Source: Vespa crabro (Eukaryota; Arthropoda; Insecta; Hymenoptera; Vespidae). From it: 64,000 nt of DNA. The notes beneath the pieces are model-generated. The model ran no database searches. It was not told where the DNA came from and worked only from the letters and a program-made list of their open reading frames with translations. Shown here in pieces: positions 11,471 through 26,616 of the stretch. Positions within the stretch are counted from its first letter, which is position 1. Each line of letters opens with the position of its first letter. The translations under genes and the position numbers were made by a program. The stretch covers positions 3,534,725-3,598,724 of the forward strand of contig NC_060958.1 of assembly GCF_910589235.1 (NCBI RefSeq), given 5' to 3'.

Positions 11471-14400
11471 ATTTTTATTAATGGTTATTATTGTTCTTGT
11501 TATTACTTTTTATATTGATATTGTCGTTTCTGTTATTATTGTTATTGTTATTATAATTTTTGTTATTATTATTATTGTTATTATTATTATTATTGTCATT
11601 GTTATTACTGTTATTGCTCTTATTCATATTGTTATTATAGTAATAGTTTTTGAATTTATTTCTATCATTGCAATTGTTATTATTGTTATTGTTAATATTA
11701 TAATTCTTCTTATTATTATTTTTAATGTTATTTTTATTATTGTTATTATTTCTATTGTTGTTATTGTTATTATTATTATTGTAATTTTGATAATATTGTT
11801 ATTGTTATTATTGTTGTTGTTAACATTGTTATTATTGTTATGGCTATTATTTTTATTATTGTTTTTGTTATTATTGTTATTGTAATATTGTTATTGATAT
11901 TACTATCAACGTAATTGTTATTAATGTTAATGTTATTCTTGTCATTGTCATTATTATTCTTGCTAATATGATTATTGTTATTATTATTATTAATGTTATT
12001 GCTACTTTTGTTATAGGTATGATTATTGTTATTATTGTTATTATTGTTATTATTAATATTAATGTTATTATTTTTATTGTTATTCTTATTCTTATTATTA
12101 CTGCTACTTTTGATATTGTTATTTTTGTTGTTATTACTATTATTTATAACTTATTACTGTTAATGTTGTCATTATTATTATTACTATTGTTATTTTATTG
12201 TTATTGTTATTTAAATAATTGTTATTGTATTTCCTATTATTGTTATTGTTATTATTTTATTGTTATTATTGTTATTGTTATTATTGTTATTGTTGATATT
12301 GTTTTCCTTAATACTTTTATAATTTTTATTGTTGTTATTGTTATTATTGCTATCATTGTTATTGTTATTAACGTTATTGTTCATATAGTTATTGCTACAT
12401 TAGTTATTATTAATATTGTTAATATGGTTATTGTTAATATTATTATACTTATTATTATTATTGTTATTGTTATTTTTGTTATTGTTATTATGTTTATTGT
12501 TATAATTGTTAATGATATTATTGTTATATTGTTATTATTGTTATTGGTTATTATTGTTGATGTTATTATTATTACTGCATATTTTGATTCTGTTATTATT
12601 GTTATTGTTCTTGTTAATATTTTTATTATATTTATTGATATAATTGTTATTGTTATTTGTTATTATTGTTATTGTTAGTTTTGTTATTGTTATTATTGGT
12701 ATTGTAAATTCTGTTATTGTTGTTACAATTATGGTTATTATTGTTATTGTTATTGTTATTATTGTTATTGTTGTTATTATTATTGATATTATTGTTATTA
12801 TTATTATTATTATTATTACTGCTATTATTGACGATGATATTATTGTTATTAATTTTATTGTTAACATTGCGATTTTTATTAATGGTTATTATTGTTCTTG
12901 TTATTACTTTTTATATTGATATTGTTGTTTCTGTTATCATTGTTATTGTTATTATTGGTATTGTTGTTACATTTATAGTTACTACTATTATTCTATTGTT
13001 AATATTGTTATTATAATTTTTCTTATTATTATTATTGTTATTGTTATTACTGTTATTGCTCTTATTCATATTGTTATTATAGTAATTGTTTTTGTATTTA
13101 TTTCTATCATTGTAATTGTTACTATTGATATTGTTAATATTATAATTCTTCTTATTATTACTGTTAATGTTATTTCTGTTATTGTTATTATTTCTATTGT
13201 TGTTATTGTTATTATTATTATTGTTATTTTGATAATATTGTTATTGTTATTATTGTTGTTGTTAACATTGTTATTATTGTTTTGGCTATTATTTTTATTA
13301 TTGTTATTGTTATTAATGTTATTGTTAATATTGTTATTGATATTACTATCCTGGTAATTATAATTCATCTTATTATTATTGTTAATCTTATTTCTGTTAT
13401 TGTTATAATTTCTATTGTTGTTATTGTTATTATTATTATTGTTATTATTGTTGTTGTTAACATTGTTATTATTGTTATGGCTATTATTTTTATTATTGTT
13501 ATTGTTATGATTGTTATTGTTAATATTGTTATTGTAATTACTATCAAGGTAATTGTTATTAATGTTATTGTTATTCTTGTCATTGTCATTATTATTCTTG
13601 CTAATATGGTTATTGTTATTATTATTATTAATGTTATTGCTATTTTTGTTTTAGGTATGATTATTGTTATTATTGTTATTATTGTTATTATTAATATTAA
13701 TGTTATTATTGTTATTGTTATTGTTATTCTTATTATTACTGCTATTTTTGATATTGTTACTTTTGTTGTTATTACTATTATTGTTATTGTTTTTATTGTT
13801 GTTGTTGTTATTGTTGTTGTTATTACTATTATTTATAACTTATTATTGTTAATGTTGTCATTATTATTATTACTATTGTTATTTTATTGTTATTGTTATT
13901 TAAGTAATTGTTATTGTTTTTCCTATTATTGTTATTGTTATTATTTTATTGTTATTATTGTTATTGTTATTATTGATATTGTTGATATTGTTTTCATTAA
14001 TACTTTTATTATTTTTATTGTAGTTATTGTTATTATTGCTATCATTGCTATTGTTATTAATGTTATTGTTCATATAGTTATTGCTACATTAGATATTATT
14101 ATTATTGTTAATATGGTTATTGTTAATATTGTTATACTTATTATTATTATTGTTATTGTTATTTTTGTTATTGTTATTATGTTTATTGTTATAATTGTTA
14201 TTGATATTATTGTTATATTGTTATTATTGTTATTGGTTACTATTGTTGATGTTATTATTTTTACTGCCTTTTTTGATTCTGTTATTTTTGTTATTGTTAT
14301 TGTCGATCATTTTATTATTATTATTGTTATAATTGTTATTGTTTTTTGTTATTTTTGTAATTGTTAGTATTGTTATTGTTATTATTGATGTTGTTAACAT

Positions 14401-17400
14401 TGTTAGTATTGTTATTGTTATTATTGATGTTGTTAACATTGTTATTATTGTTATGGCTATTATTTTTATTATTGTTATTGTTATTATTGTTATTGTCATT
14501 GTTGATATTTTTATTATTTTTATTGTTATAATTGTTATTGTTATTTGTTATTATTGTTATTGTTAGTATTGTTATTGTTATTATTGGTATTGTAAATTTT
14601 GTTATTGTTGTTACAATTATTGTTATTATTATTGTTATTATTGTTATAGTTGTTATTATTATTGATATTATTGTTATTGTTATTGTTATTATTATTACTG
14701 CTATTATTGACTATGATATTATTGTTATTATTTTTATTGTTAAGATTGTGATTTTTATTAATGGTTATTATTGTTATTGTTATTATTGGTATTGTTGTTA
14801 TTTTTATAGTTACTACTATTATTCGATTGTTAATATTGTTATTATAATTTTCGTTATTATTATTATTGTTCTTATTATTATTATTGTTATTGTTATTACT
14901 GTTATTGCTCTTATTCATATTGTTATTATAGTAATTGCTTTTATATTTATTTCTATCATTGTAATTGTTAATATTGTTATAGTTAATATTATAATTCTTC
15001 TTATTATTACTGTTAATGTTATTACTGTTATTGCTATTATTTCTATTGTTGTTATTGTTATTATTATTATTGTTATTTTGATAATATTGTTATTGTTATT
15101 ATTGTTGTTGTTAACATTGTTATTATTGTTTTGGCTATTATTTTTATTATTGTTATTGTTATTAATGTTACTGTTAATATTGTTATTGATATTACTATCA
15201 AGGTAATTGTTATTAATGTTATTGTTATTCTTGTCATTGTCATTTTTATTATTGCTAATATGGTTATTGTTATTTTTATTATTAATGTCATTGCTATTTT
15301 TGTTATAGATATGATTATTGTTATTATTGTTATTATTGTTATTATTAATATTAATGTTATTATTGTTATTGTTATTGTTATTCCTATTATTACTGCTATT
15401 TTTGTTATTGTTATTTTTGATATTGGTATTATTGTTATTAATTTTATTGTGATTAATGTATTTGATATTATTGTTAGTATTGCTATTATTTTTATTGTTA
15501 TTAATGTATTTGTTATTATTGTTATTATTCCTATTATTATTACTGTTGTTATTGTTTTTGTTGTTGTTAGTACTATTATTGTTATTGTTTTTATTGTTGT
15601 TGTTGTTATTGTTGTTGTTATTACTATTATTTATTACTTATTATTGTTAATGTTGTCATTATTATTATTACTATAGTTATTTCATTGTTATTGTTATTTA
15701 AATAATTGTTATTGTTCTTCCTATTATTGTTATTGTTATTATTGATATTGTTGATATTGTTTTCATTAATACGTTTATTATTTTTATTGTTGTTATTGTT
15801 ATTATTGCTATCATTATTATTGTTATTAATGTTATTGATCATATAGTTATTGCTACTTTAGTTATTATTATTATTGTTAAAATGGTTATTGATAATATTA
15901 TTATTCTTATTATTACTATTGTTATTGTTTTTTTTGTTATTGTTATTATGTTTATTGTTATAATTGTTAATGATATTATTGTTATATTGTTATTATTGTT
16001 ATTGGTTATTATTGTTGATGTTATTATTATTACTGCATATTTTGATTCTGTTATTAATGTTATTGTTCTTGTTAATATTTTTATTATATTTATTGATATA
16101 ATTGTTATTGTTATTTGTTATTATTGTTATTGTTAGTATTGTTATTTTTATTATTGGTATTGTAAATTTTGTTATTGTTGTTACAATTATTGTTATTATT
16201 GTTATTATTATTGTTATTATTGTTATTGTTGTTATTATTATTGATATTTTTGTTATTGTTATTGTTATTATTATTACTGCTATTATTGACGATAATATTA
16301 TTGTTATTTTTTTTATTGTTAACATTGCGATTTTTATTAATGGTTATTATTGTTCTTGTCATTACTTTTTATATTGATATTGTTGTTTCTGTTATTATTG
16401 TTATTGTTATTATTGGTATTGTTGTTATTTTTATAGTTACTACTATTATTCTATTGTTAATATTGTTATTATAATTTTTGTTTTATTATTATTGTTATTA
16501 TTATTATTATTGTTATTGTTATTACTGTTATTGCTCTTATTCATATTGATATTATAGCAATTGTTTTTGTATTTATTTCTATCATTGTAATTGTTAATAT
16601 TGTTATAGTTGATATTATAATTCTTCTTATTATTACTGTTAATGTTATTTCTGTTATTGTTATTATTTCTATTGTTGTTATTGTTATAATTATTATTGTT
16701 ATTTTGATAATATTGTTATTGTTATTATTGTTGTTGTTAACATTGTTATTATTGTTTTGGCTATTATTTTTATTATTGTTATTGTTATTAATGTTATTGT
16801 TAATATTGTTATTGATATTACTATCAAGGTAATTGTTATTAATGTTATTGTTATTCTTGTCATTGTCATTTTTATTATTGCTAATATGGTTATTGTTATT
16901 TTTATTATTAATGTCATTGCTATTTTTGTTATAGATATGATTATTGTTATTATTGTTATTATTGTTATTATTAATATTAATGTTATTATTGTTATTGTTA
17001 TTGTTATTCCTATTATTACTGCTATTTTTGTTATTGTTATTTTTGATATTGTTATTATTGTTATTAATTTTATTGTGATTAATGTATTTGATATTATTGT
17101 TAGTATTGCTATTATTTTTATTGTTATTAATGTATTTGTTATTATTGTTATTATTGTTAATGTGTTGTTATTCCTATTATTATTATTGTTGTTATTGTTA
17201 TTGTTGTTGTTATTACTATTATTGTTATTGTTTTTATTGTTTTTTGTTGTTATTTTTATTATTTTTATTTATATAATTGTTATTGTTATTTGTTATTATT
17301 GTTATTGTTATTATAATTATTATTGTTATTGTTGATATATCTATTATAGTTATTATTGTTATTGTTAGTATTGTTATTGTTATTATTGGTATTGTTGTTA

Positions 17401-17879
17401 TTTTTATTGTTATTACTATTATTCTATTGTTATTGTAATTTTTGTTATTGTTATTATGTTTATTGTTATAATTGTTATTGAAGTTAATGTTATATTGTTA
17501 TTATTGTTATTGGTTATTATTGTTGTTGTTCCTATTATTACTGCTATTTTTGATACTGTTATTATTATTATTTTTATAGTTGATATTATTATTATTTTTA
17601 TTGTTATAATTGTTATTGTTATTTGTTATTATTGTTACTTTTGATATTTATATTATAGTTATTATTGTTATCGTTAGTATTGTTATTGTTGTTATTGTTA
17701 TTGTAAATTTTGTTATTGTTGTTATAATTATTGTTATTATTGTTATTATTGATATTATTATTGTTATTATTGTTATTGTTGTTATTATTATTGATATTAT
17801 TGTTCTTGTTATTGTTATTATTATTACTGCTATTATTGACGTTGTTATTTTTGTTATTATTTTTATTGTTAAGATTGTG
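11471..17879. repeat. Higher-order unit 2: A-B-C-D tetramer, 6,409 bp (least rearranged copy)
   Basis: Landmarks are at 11471 (A), 12872 (B), 14751 (C) and 16330 (D), giving monomers of 1,401, 1,879, 1,579 and 1,550 bp. This unit shows none of the 195-bp, 492-bp and 78-bp losses seen in other copies, so it serves as the reference. The C and D monomers are themselves related at an offset of 1,626 bp (15073 with 16699, 15131 with 16757), showing that the tetramer arose from a single monomer. One palindrome copy in its B-to-C interval is mutated (ttatttaagtaa near 13896). Confidence 0.92.
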
Positions 17880-18072
17880 ATTTTTATTAATGGTTATTAT
17901 TGTTCTTGTTATTACTTTTTATATTGATATTGTCGTTTCTGTTATTATTGTTATTGTTATTATAATTTTTGTTATTATTATTATTGTTATTATTATTATT
18001 ATTGTCATTATTATTACTGTTATTGCTCTTATTCATATTGTTATTATAGTAATTGTTTTTGAATTTATTTCT

Positions 18073-19344
18073 ATCATTGCAATTGTTATTATTGTTATTG
18101 TTAATATTATAATTCTTCTTATTATTATTTTTAATGTTATTTTTATTATTGTTATTATTTCTATTGTTGTTATTGTTATTATTATTATTGTAATTTTGAT
18201 AATATTGTTATTGTTATTATTGTTGTTGTTAACATTGTTATTATTGTTATGGCTATTATTTTTATTATTGTTTTTGTTATTATTGTTATTGTAATATTGT
18301 TATTGATATTACTATCAACGTAATTGTTATTAATGTTAATGTTATTCTTGTCATTGTCATTATTATTCTTGCTAATATGATTATTGTTATTATTATTATT
18401 AATGTTATTGCTACTTTTGTTATAGGTATGATTATTGTTATTATTGTTATTATTGTTATTATTAATATTAATGTTATTATTTTTATTGTTATTCTTATTC
18501 TTATTATTACTGCTACTTTTGATATTGTTATTTTTGTTGTTATTACTATTATTTATAACTTATTACTGTTAATGTTGTCATTATTATTATTACTATTGTT
18601 ATTTTATTGTTATTGTTATTTAAATAATTGTTATTGTATTTCCTATTATTGTTATTGTTATTATTTTATTGTTATTATTGTTATTGTTATTATTGATATT
18701 GTTGATATTGTTTTCCTTAATACTTTTATAATTTTTATTGTTGTTATTGTTATTATTGCTATCATTGTTATTGTTATTAACGTTATTGTTCATATAGTTA
18801 TTGCTACATTAGTTATTATTAATATTGTTAATATGGTTATTGTTAATATTATTATACTTATTATTATTATTGTTATTGTTATTTTTGTTATTGTTATTAT
18901 GTTTATTGTTATAATTGTTAATGATATTATTGTTATATTGTTATTATTGTTATTGGATATTATTGTTGATGTTATTATTATTACTGCATATTTTGATTCT
19001 GTTATTATTGTTATTGTTCTTGTTAATATTTTTATTATATTTATTGATATAATTGTTATTGTTATTTGTTATTATTGTTATTGTTAGTTTTGTTATTGTT
19101 ATTATTGGTATTGTAAATTCTGTTATTGTTGTTACAATTATGGTTATTATTGTTATTGTTATTGTTATTATTGTTATTGTTGTTATTATTATTGATATTA
19201 TTGTTATTATTATTATTATTATTATTACTGCTATTATTGACGATGATATTATTGTTATTAATTTTATTGTTAACATTGCGATTTTTATTAATGGTTATTA
19301 TTGTTCTTGTTATTACTTTTTATATTGATATTGTTGTTTCTGTT
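18073..19344. repeat. 1,272-bp tandem duplication, left copy
   Basis: The heptamer atcattg starts at 18073, 19345 and 20617, exactly 1,272 bp apart each time, and bounds the two copies. One difference was seen: A at 18957 against T at 20229. In unit 2 the same heptamers lie at 11664 and 12936 with a single intervening copy, so the duplication arose here after unit 2 and unit 3 separated. Confidence 0.93.
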
Positions 19345-20616
19345 ATCATTGCAATTGTTATTATTGTTATTGTTAATATTATAATTCTTCTTATTATTAT
19401 TTTTAATGTTATTTTTATTATTGTTATTATTTCTATTGTTGTTATTGTTATTATTATTATTGTAATTTTGATAATATTGTTATTGTTATTATTGTTGTTG
19501 TTAACATTGTTATTATTGTTATGGCTATTATTTTTATTATTGTTTTTGTTATTATTGTTATTGTAATATTGTTATTGATATTACTATCAACGTAATTGTT
19601 ATTAATGTTAATGTTATTCTTGTCATTGTCATTATTATTCTTGCTAATATGATTATTGTTATTATTATTATTAATGTTATTGCTACTTTTGTTATAGGTA
19701 TGATTATTGTTATTATTGTTATTATTGTTATTATTAATATTAATGTTATTATTTTTATTGTTATTCTTATTCTTATTATTACTGCTACTTTTGATATTGT
19801 TATTTTTGTTGTTATTACTATTATTTATAACTTATTACTGTTAATGTTGTCATTATTATTATTACTATTGTTATTTTATTGTTATTGTTATTTAAATAAT
19901 TGTTATTGTATTTCCTATTATTGTTATTGTTATTATTTTATTGTTATTATTGTTATTGTTATTATTGATATTGTTGATATTGTTTTCCTTAATACTTTTA
20001 TAATTTTTATTGTTGTTATTGTTATTATTGCTATCATTGTTATTGTTATTAACGTTATTGTTCATATAGTTATTGCTACATTAGTTATTATTAATATTGT
20101 TAATATGGTTATTGTTAATATTATTATACTTATTATTATTATTGTTATTGTTATTTTTGTTATTGTTATTATGTTTATTGTTATAATTGTTAATGATATT
20201 ATTGTTATATTGTTATTATTGTTATTGGTTATTATTGTTGATGTTATTATTATTACTGCATATTTTGATTCTGTTATTATTGTTATTGTTCTTGTTAATA
20301 TTTTTATTATATTTATTGATATAATTGTTATTGTTATTTGTTATTATTGTTATTGTTAGTTTTGTTATTGTTATTATTGGTATTGTAAATTCTGTTATTG
20401 TTGTTACAATTATGGTTATTATTGTTATTGTTATTGTTATTATTGTTATTGTTGTTATTATTATTGATATTATTGTTATTATTATTATTATTATTATTAC
20501 TGCTATTATTGACGATGATATTATTGTTATTAATTTTATTGTTAACATTGCGATTTTTATTAATGGTTATTATTGTTCTTGTTATTACTTTTTATATTGA
20601 TATTGTTGTTTCTGTT
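19345..20616. repeat. 1,272-bp tandem duplication, right copy
   Basis: The junction at 19345-19351 joins sequence that normally continues into ttattgttattattgg (as at 20624) with sequence that normally follows ttatttctatcattg (as at 18080, caattg). The seven bases atcattg are common to both parents, so the breakpoint lies within that microhomology. Confidence 0.93.
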
Positions 20617-22815
20617 ATCATTGTTATTGTTATTATTGGTATTGTTGTTACATTTATAGTTACTACTATTATTCTATTGTTAATATTGTTATTATAATTT
20701 TTCTTATTATTATTATTGTTATTGTTATTACTGTTATTGCTCTTATTCATATTGTTATTATAGTAATTGTTTTTGTATTTATTTCTATCATTGTAATTGT
20801 TACTATTGATATTGTTAATATTATAATTCTTCTTATTATTACTGTTAATGTTATTTCTGTTATTGTTATTATTTCTATTGTTGTTATTGTTATTATTATT
20901 ATTGTTATTTTGATAATATTGTTATTGTTATTATTGTTGTTGTTAACATTGTTATTATTGTTTTGGCTATTATTTTTATTATTGTTATTGTTATTAATGT
21001 TATTGTTAATATTGTTATTGATATTACTATCCTGGTAATTATAATTCATCTTATTATTATTGTTAATCTTATTTCTGTTATTGTTATAATTTCTATTGTT
21101 GTTATTGTTATTATTATTATTGTTATTATTGTTGTTGTTAACATTGTTATTATTGTTATGGCTATTATTTTTATTATTGTTATTGTTATGATTGTTATTG
21201 TTAATATTGTTATTGTAATTACTATCAAGGTAATTGTTATTAATGTTATTGTTATTCTTGTCATTGTCATTATTATTCTTGCTAATATGGTTATTGTTAT
21301 TATTATTATTAATGTTATTGCTATTTTTGTTTTAGGTATGATTATTGTTATTATTATTATTATTGTTATTATTAATATTAATGTTATTATTGTTATTGTT
21401 ATTGTTATTCTTATTATTACTGCTATTTTTGATATTGTTACTTTTGTTGTTATTACTATTATTGTTATTGTTTTTATTGTTGTTGTTGTTATTGTTGTTG
21501 TTATTACTATTATTTATAACTTATTATTGTTAATGTTGTCATTATTATTATTACTATTGTTATTTTATTGTTATTGTTATTTAAATAATTGTTATTGTTT
21601 TTCCTATTATTGTTATTGTTATTATTTTATTGTTATTATTGTTATTGTTATTATTGATATTGTTGATATTGTTTTCATTAATACTTTTATTATTTTTATT
21701 GTAGTTATTGTTATTATTGCTATCATTGCTATTGTTATTAATGTTATTGTTCATATAGTTATTGCTACATTAGATATTATTATTATTGTTAATATGGTTA
21801 TTGTTAATATTGTTATACTTATTATTATTATTGTTATTGTTATTTTTGTTATTGTTATTATGTTTATTGTTATAATTGTTATTGATATTATTGTTATATT
21901 GTTATTATTGTTATTGGTTACTATTGTTGATGTTATTATTTTTACTGCCTTTTTTGATTCTGTTATTTTTGTTATTGTTATTGTCGATCATTTTATTATT
22001 TTTATTGTTATAATTGTTATTGTTTTTTGTTATTTTTGTAATTGTTAGTATTGTTATTGTTATTATTGATGTTGTTAACATTGTTAGTATTGTTATTGTT
22101 ATTATTGATGTTGTTAACATTGTTATTATTGTTATGGCTATTATTTTTATTATTGTTATTGTTATTATTGTTATTGTCATTGTTGATATTTTTATTATTT
22201 TTATTGTTATAATTGTTATTGTTATTTGTTATTATTGTTATTGTTAGTATTGTTATTGTTATTATTGGTATTGTAAATTTTGTTATTGTTGTTACAATTA
22301 TTGTTATTATTATTGTTATTATTGTTATAGTTGTTATTATTAGTGATATTATTGTTATTGTTATTGTTATTATTATTACTGCTATTATTGACTATGATAT
22401 TATTGTTATTATTTTTATTGTTAAGATTGTGATTTTTATTAATGGTTATTATTGTTATTGTTATTATTGGTATTGTTGTTATTTTTATAGTTACTACTAT
22501 TATTCGATTGTTAATATTGTTATTATAATTTTCGTTATTATTATTATTGTTATTATTATTATTATTGTTATTGTTATTACTGTTATTGCTCTTATTCATA
22601 TTGTTATTATAGTAATTGCTTTTATATTTATTTCTATCATTGTAATTGTTAATATTGTTATAGTTAATATTATAATTCTTCTTATTATTACTGTTAATGT
22701 TATTACTGTTATTGCTATTATTTCTATTGTTGTTATTGTTATTATTATTATTGTTATTTTGATAATATTGTTATTGTTATTATTGTTGTTGTTGTTATTG
22801 TTGTTGTTATTACTA

Positions 22816-24442
22816 TTATTTATTACTTATTATTGTTAATGTTGTCATTATTATTATTACTATAGTTATTTCATTGTTATTGTTATTTAAATAATTGTTA
22901 TTGTTCTTCCTATTATTGTTATTGTTATTATTGATATTGTTGATATTGTTTTCATTAATACGTTTATTATTTTTATTGTTGTTATTGTTATTATTGCTAT
23001 CATTATTATTGTTATTAATGTTATTGATCATATAGTTATTTGCTACTTTAGTTATTATTATTATTGTTAAAATGGTTATTGATAATATTATTATTCTTAT
23101 TATTACTATTGTTATTGTTTTTTTTGTAATTGTTATTATGTTTATTGTTATAATTGTTATTGAGGTTATTGTTATATTGTTACTATTGTTATTGGTTATT
23201 ATTGTTGATTTTATTATTATTACTGCTTTTTTTGATTCTGTTATTTTTGTTATTGTTATTGTTGATATTTTTATTATTTTTATTGTTATAATTGTTATTG
23301 TTATTTGTTATTATTGTTATTGTTAGTATTGTTATTTTTATTATTGTTATTGTAAATTTTGTTATTGTTGTTACAATTATTGTTATTTTTGTTATTATTA
23401 TTGTTATTATTGTTATTGTTGTTATTATTATTGATATTATTGTTATTGTTATTGTTATTATTATTACTGCTATTATTGACGATAATATTATTGTTATTAT
23501 TTTTATTGTTAACATTGCGATTTTTATTAATGGTTATTATTGTTCTTGTCATTACTTTTTATATTGATATTGTTGTTTCTGTTATTATTGTTATTGTTAT
23601 TATTGGTATTGTTGTTATTTTTATAGTTACTACTATTATTCTATTGTTAATATTGTTATTATAATTTTTGTTTTATTATTATTGTTATTATTATTATTAT
23701 TGTTATTGTTATTACTGTTATTGCTCTTATTCATATTGATATTATAGCAATTGTTTTTGTATTTATTTCTATCATTGTAATTGTTAATATTGTTATAGTT
23801 GATATTATAATTCTTCTTATTATTACTGTTAATGTTATTTCTGTTATTGTTATTATTTCTATTGTTGTTATTGTTATAATTATTATTGTTATTTTGATAA
23901 TATTGTTATTGTTATTATTGTTGTTCTTAACATTGTTATTATTGTTTTGGCTATTATTTTTATTATTGTTATTGTTATTAATGTTATTGTTAATATTGTT
24001 ATTGATATTACTATCAAGGTAATTGTTATTAATGTTATTGTTATTCTTGTCATTGTCATTTTTATTATTGCTAATATGGTTATTGTTATTTTTATTATTA
24101 ATGTCATTGCTATTTTTGTTATAGATATGATTATTGTTATTATTGTTATTATTGTTATTATTAATATTAATGTTATTATTGTTATTGTTATTGTTATTCC
24201 TATTATTACTGCTATTTTTGTTATTGTTATTTTTGATATTGTTATTATTGTTATTAATTTTATTGTGATTAATGTATTTGATATTATTGTTAGTATTGCT
24301 ATTATTTTTATTGTTATTAATGTATTTGTTATTATTGTTATTATTCCTATTATTATTACTGTTGTTATTGTTTTTGTTGTTGTTAGTACTATTATTGTTA
24401 TTGTTTTTCTTGTTGTTGTTGTTATTGTTGTTGTTATTACTA
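22816..24442. repeat. D-type monomer duplication, left copy (period 1,626-1,627 bp)
   Basis: Features here recur at +1,627 before the one-base insertion near 23041 and at +1,626 after it (22816 with 24443, 23072 with 24698, 23189 with 24815, 23292 with 24918). The right copy (24,443 to about 26,070) carries the 78-bp deletion of unit 1, so the extra D was probably brought in by recombination with a unit-1-like array. The same D-D arrangement is found in unit 5 at 34,889 and 36,516. Confidence 0.85.
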
Positions 24443-26616
24443 TTATTTATTACTTATTATTGTTAATGTTGTCATTATTATTATTACTATAGTTATTTCA
24501 TTGTTATTGTTATTTAAATAATTGTTATTGTTTTTCCTACTATTGTTATTGTCATTATTGATATTGTTGATATTGTTTTCATTAATACGTTTATTATTTT
24601 TATTGTTGTTATTGTTATTATTGCTATCATTATTATTGTTATTAATGTTATTGATCATATAGTTATTGCTACTTTAGTTATTATTATTATTGTTAAAATG
24701 GTTATTGATAATATTATTATTCTTATTATTACTATTGTTATTGTTTTTTTTGTTATTGTTATTATGTTTATTGTTATAATTGTTAATGATATTATTGTTA
24801 TATTGTTATTATTGTTATTGGTTATTATTGTTGATGTTATTATTATTACTGCATATTTTGATTCTGTTATTATTGTTATTGTTCTTGTTAATATTTTTAT
24901 TATATTTATTGATATAATTGTTATTGTTATTTGTTATTATTGTTATTGTTAGTATTGTTATTTTTATTATTGGTATTGTAAATTTTGTTATTGTTGTTAC
25001 AATTATTGTTATTATTGTTATTATTATTGTTATTATTGTTATTGTTGTTATTATTATTGATATTATTGTTATTGTTATTGTTATTATTATTACTGCTATT
25101 ATTGACGATAATATTATTGTTATTTTTTTTATTGTTAACATTGCGATTTTTATTAATGGTTATTATTGTTCTTGTTATTACTTATTATATTGATATTGTT
25201 GTTTCTGTTATTATTGTTATTGTTATTATTGGTATTGTTGTTATTTTTATAGTTACTACTATTATTCTATTGTTAATATTATTATTATAATTTTTGTTTT
25301 ATTATTATTGTTATTATTATTATTACTGTTATTGTTATTACTGTTATTGCTCTTATTCATATTGTTATATAGCAATTGTTTTTGTATTTATTTCAATCAT
25401 TGTAATTGTTAATATTGTTATTGTTAATATTATAATTCTTCTTATTATTACTGTTATTGTTATTTCTGTTATTGTTATTATTTCTATTGTTTATATTTTT
25501 ATTATTATTATTGTTAATTTGATAATATTGTTATTATTAATATTGTTATTGATATTACTATCAAGGTAATTGTTATTAATGTTATTGTTATTCTTGTCAT
25601 TATCATTATTATTATTGCTAATATGGTTATTATTATTTTTATTATTAATGTCATTGCTATTTTTGTTATAGATATGATTATTGTTATTATTGTTATTATT
25701 GTTATTATTAATATTAATGTTATTATTGTTATTGTTATTGTTATTCCTATTATTACTGCTATTTTTGTTATTGTTATTTTTGATATTGTTATTATTGTTA
25801 TTAATTTTATTGTGGTTAATCTATTTGATATTATTGTAAGTATTGCTATTATTTTTATTGTTATTAATGTATTTGTTATTATTGTTATTATTGTTAATGT
25901 GTTGTTATTCCTATTATTATTATTGTTGTTATTGTTATTGTTGTTGTTATTACTATTATTGTTATTGTTTTTATTGTTTTTTGTTGTTATTTTTATTATT
26001 TTTATTTATATAATTGTTATTGTTATTTGTTATTATTGTTATTGTTATTATAATTATTATTGTTATTGTTGATATATCTATTATAGTTATTATTGTTATT
26101 GTTAGTATTGTTATTGTTATTATTGGTATTGTTGTTATTTTTATTGTTATTACTATTATTCTATTGTTATTGTAATTTTTGTTATTGTTATTATGTTTAT
26201 TGTTATAATTGTTATTGAAGTTAATGTTATATTGTTATTATTGTTATTGGTTATTATTGTTGTTGTTCCTATTATTACTGCTATTTTTGATACTGTTATT
26301 ATTATTATTTTTATAGTTGATATTATTATTATTTTTATTGTTATAATTGTTATTGTTATTTGTTATTATTGTTACTTTTGATATTTATATTATAGTTATT
26401 ATTGTTATCGTTAGTATTGTTATTGTTGTTATTGTTATTGTAAATTTTGTTATTGTTGTTATAATTATTGTTATTATTGTTATTATTGATATTATTATTG
26501 TTATTATTGTTATTGTTGTTATTATTATTGATATTATTGTTCTTGTTATTGTTATTATTATTACTGCTATTATTGACGTTGTTATTTTTGTTATTATTTT
26601 TATTGTTAAGATTGTG

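Larger units (their letters stand above)
17880..26616. repeat. Higher-order unit 3: A-B-B-C-D-D, 8,737 bp, expanded
   Basis: Landmarks are at 17880 (A), 19281 (B), 20553 (B), 22432 (C), 23520 (D) and 25146 (D). Compared with unit 5 it has gained a 1,272-bp tandem duplication that doubles B and lost 492 bp from C, and 7,957 + 1,272 - 492 equals 8,737 exactly. The two D monomers are 1,626 bp apart. A one-base T insertion near 23041 (agttatttgctac in place of agttattgctac) is shared with unit 5. Confidence 0.92.

Noticed and set aside
13282..14367. 361-codon plus-strand frame of Ile/Val, repeated at 20,963 and 32,544, which could pass for a transmembrane protein
   Set aside because: The hydrophobic composition follows directly from ATT/GTT triplets. 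The related copy at 7,147 is shorter by 65 codons because of a repeat-mediated deletion, and that at 40,501 is chimeric. Nothing suggests selection on protein.
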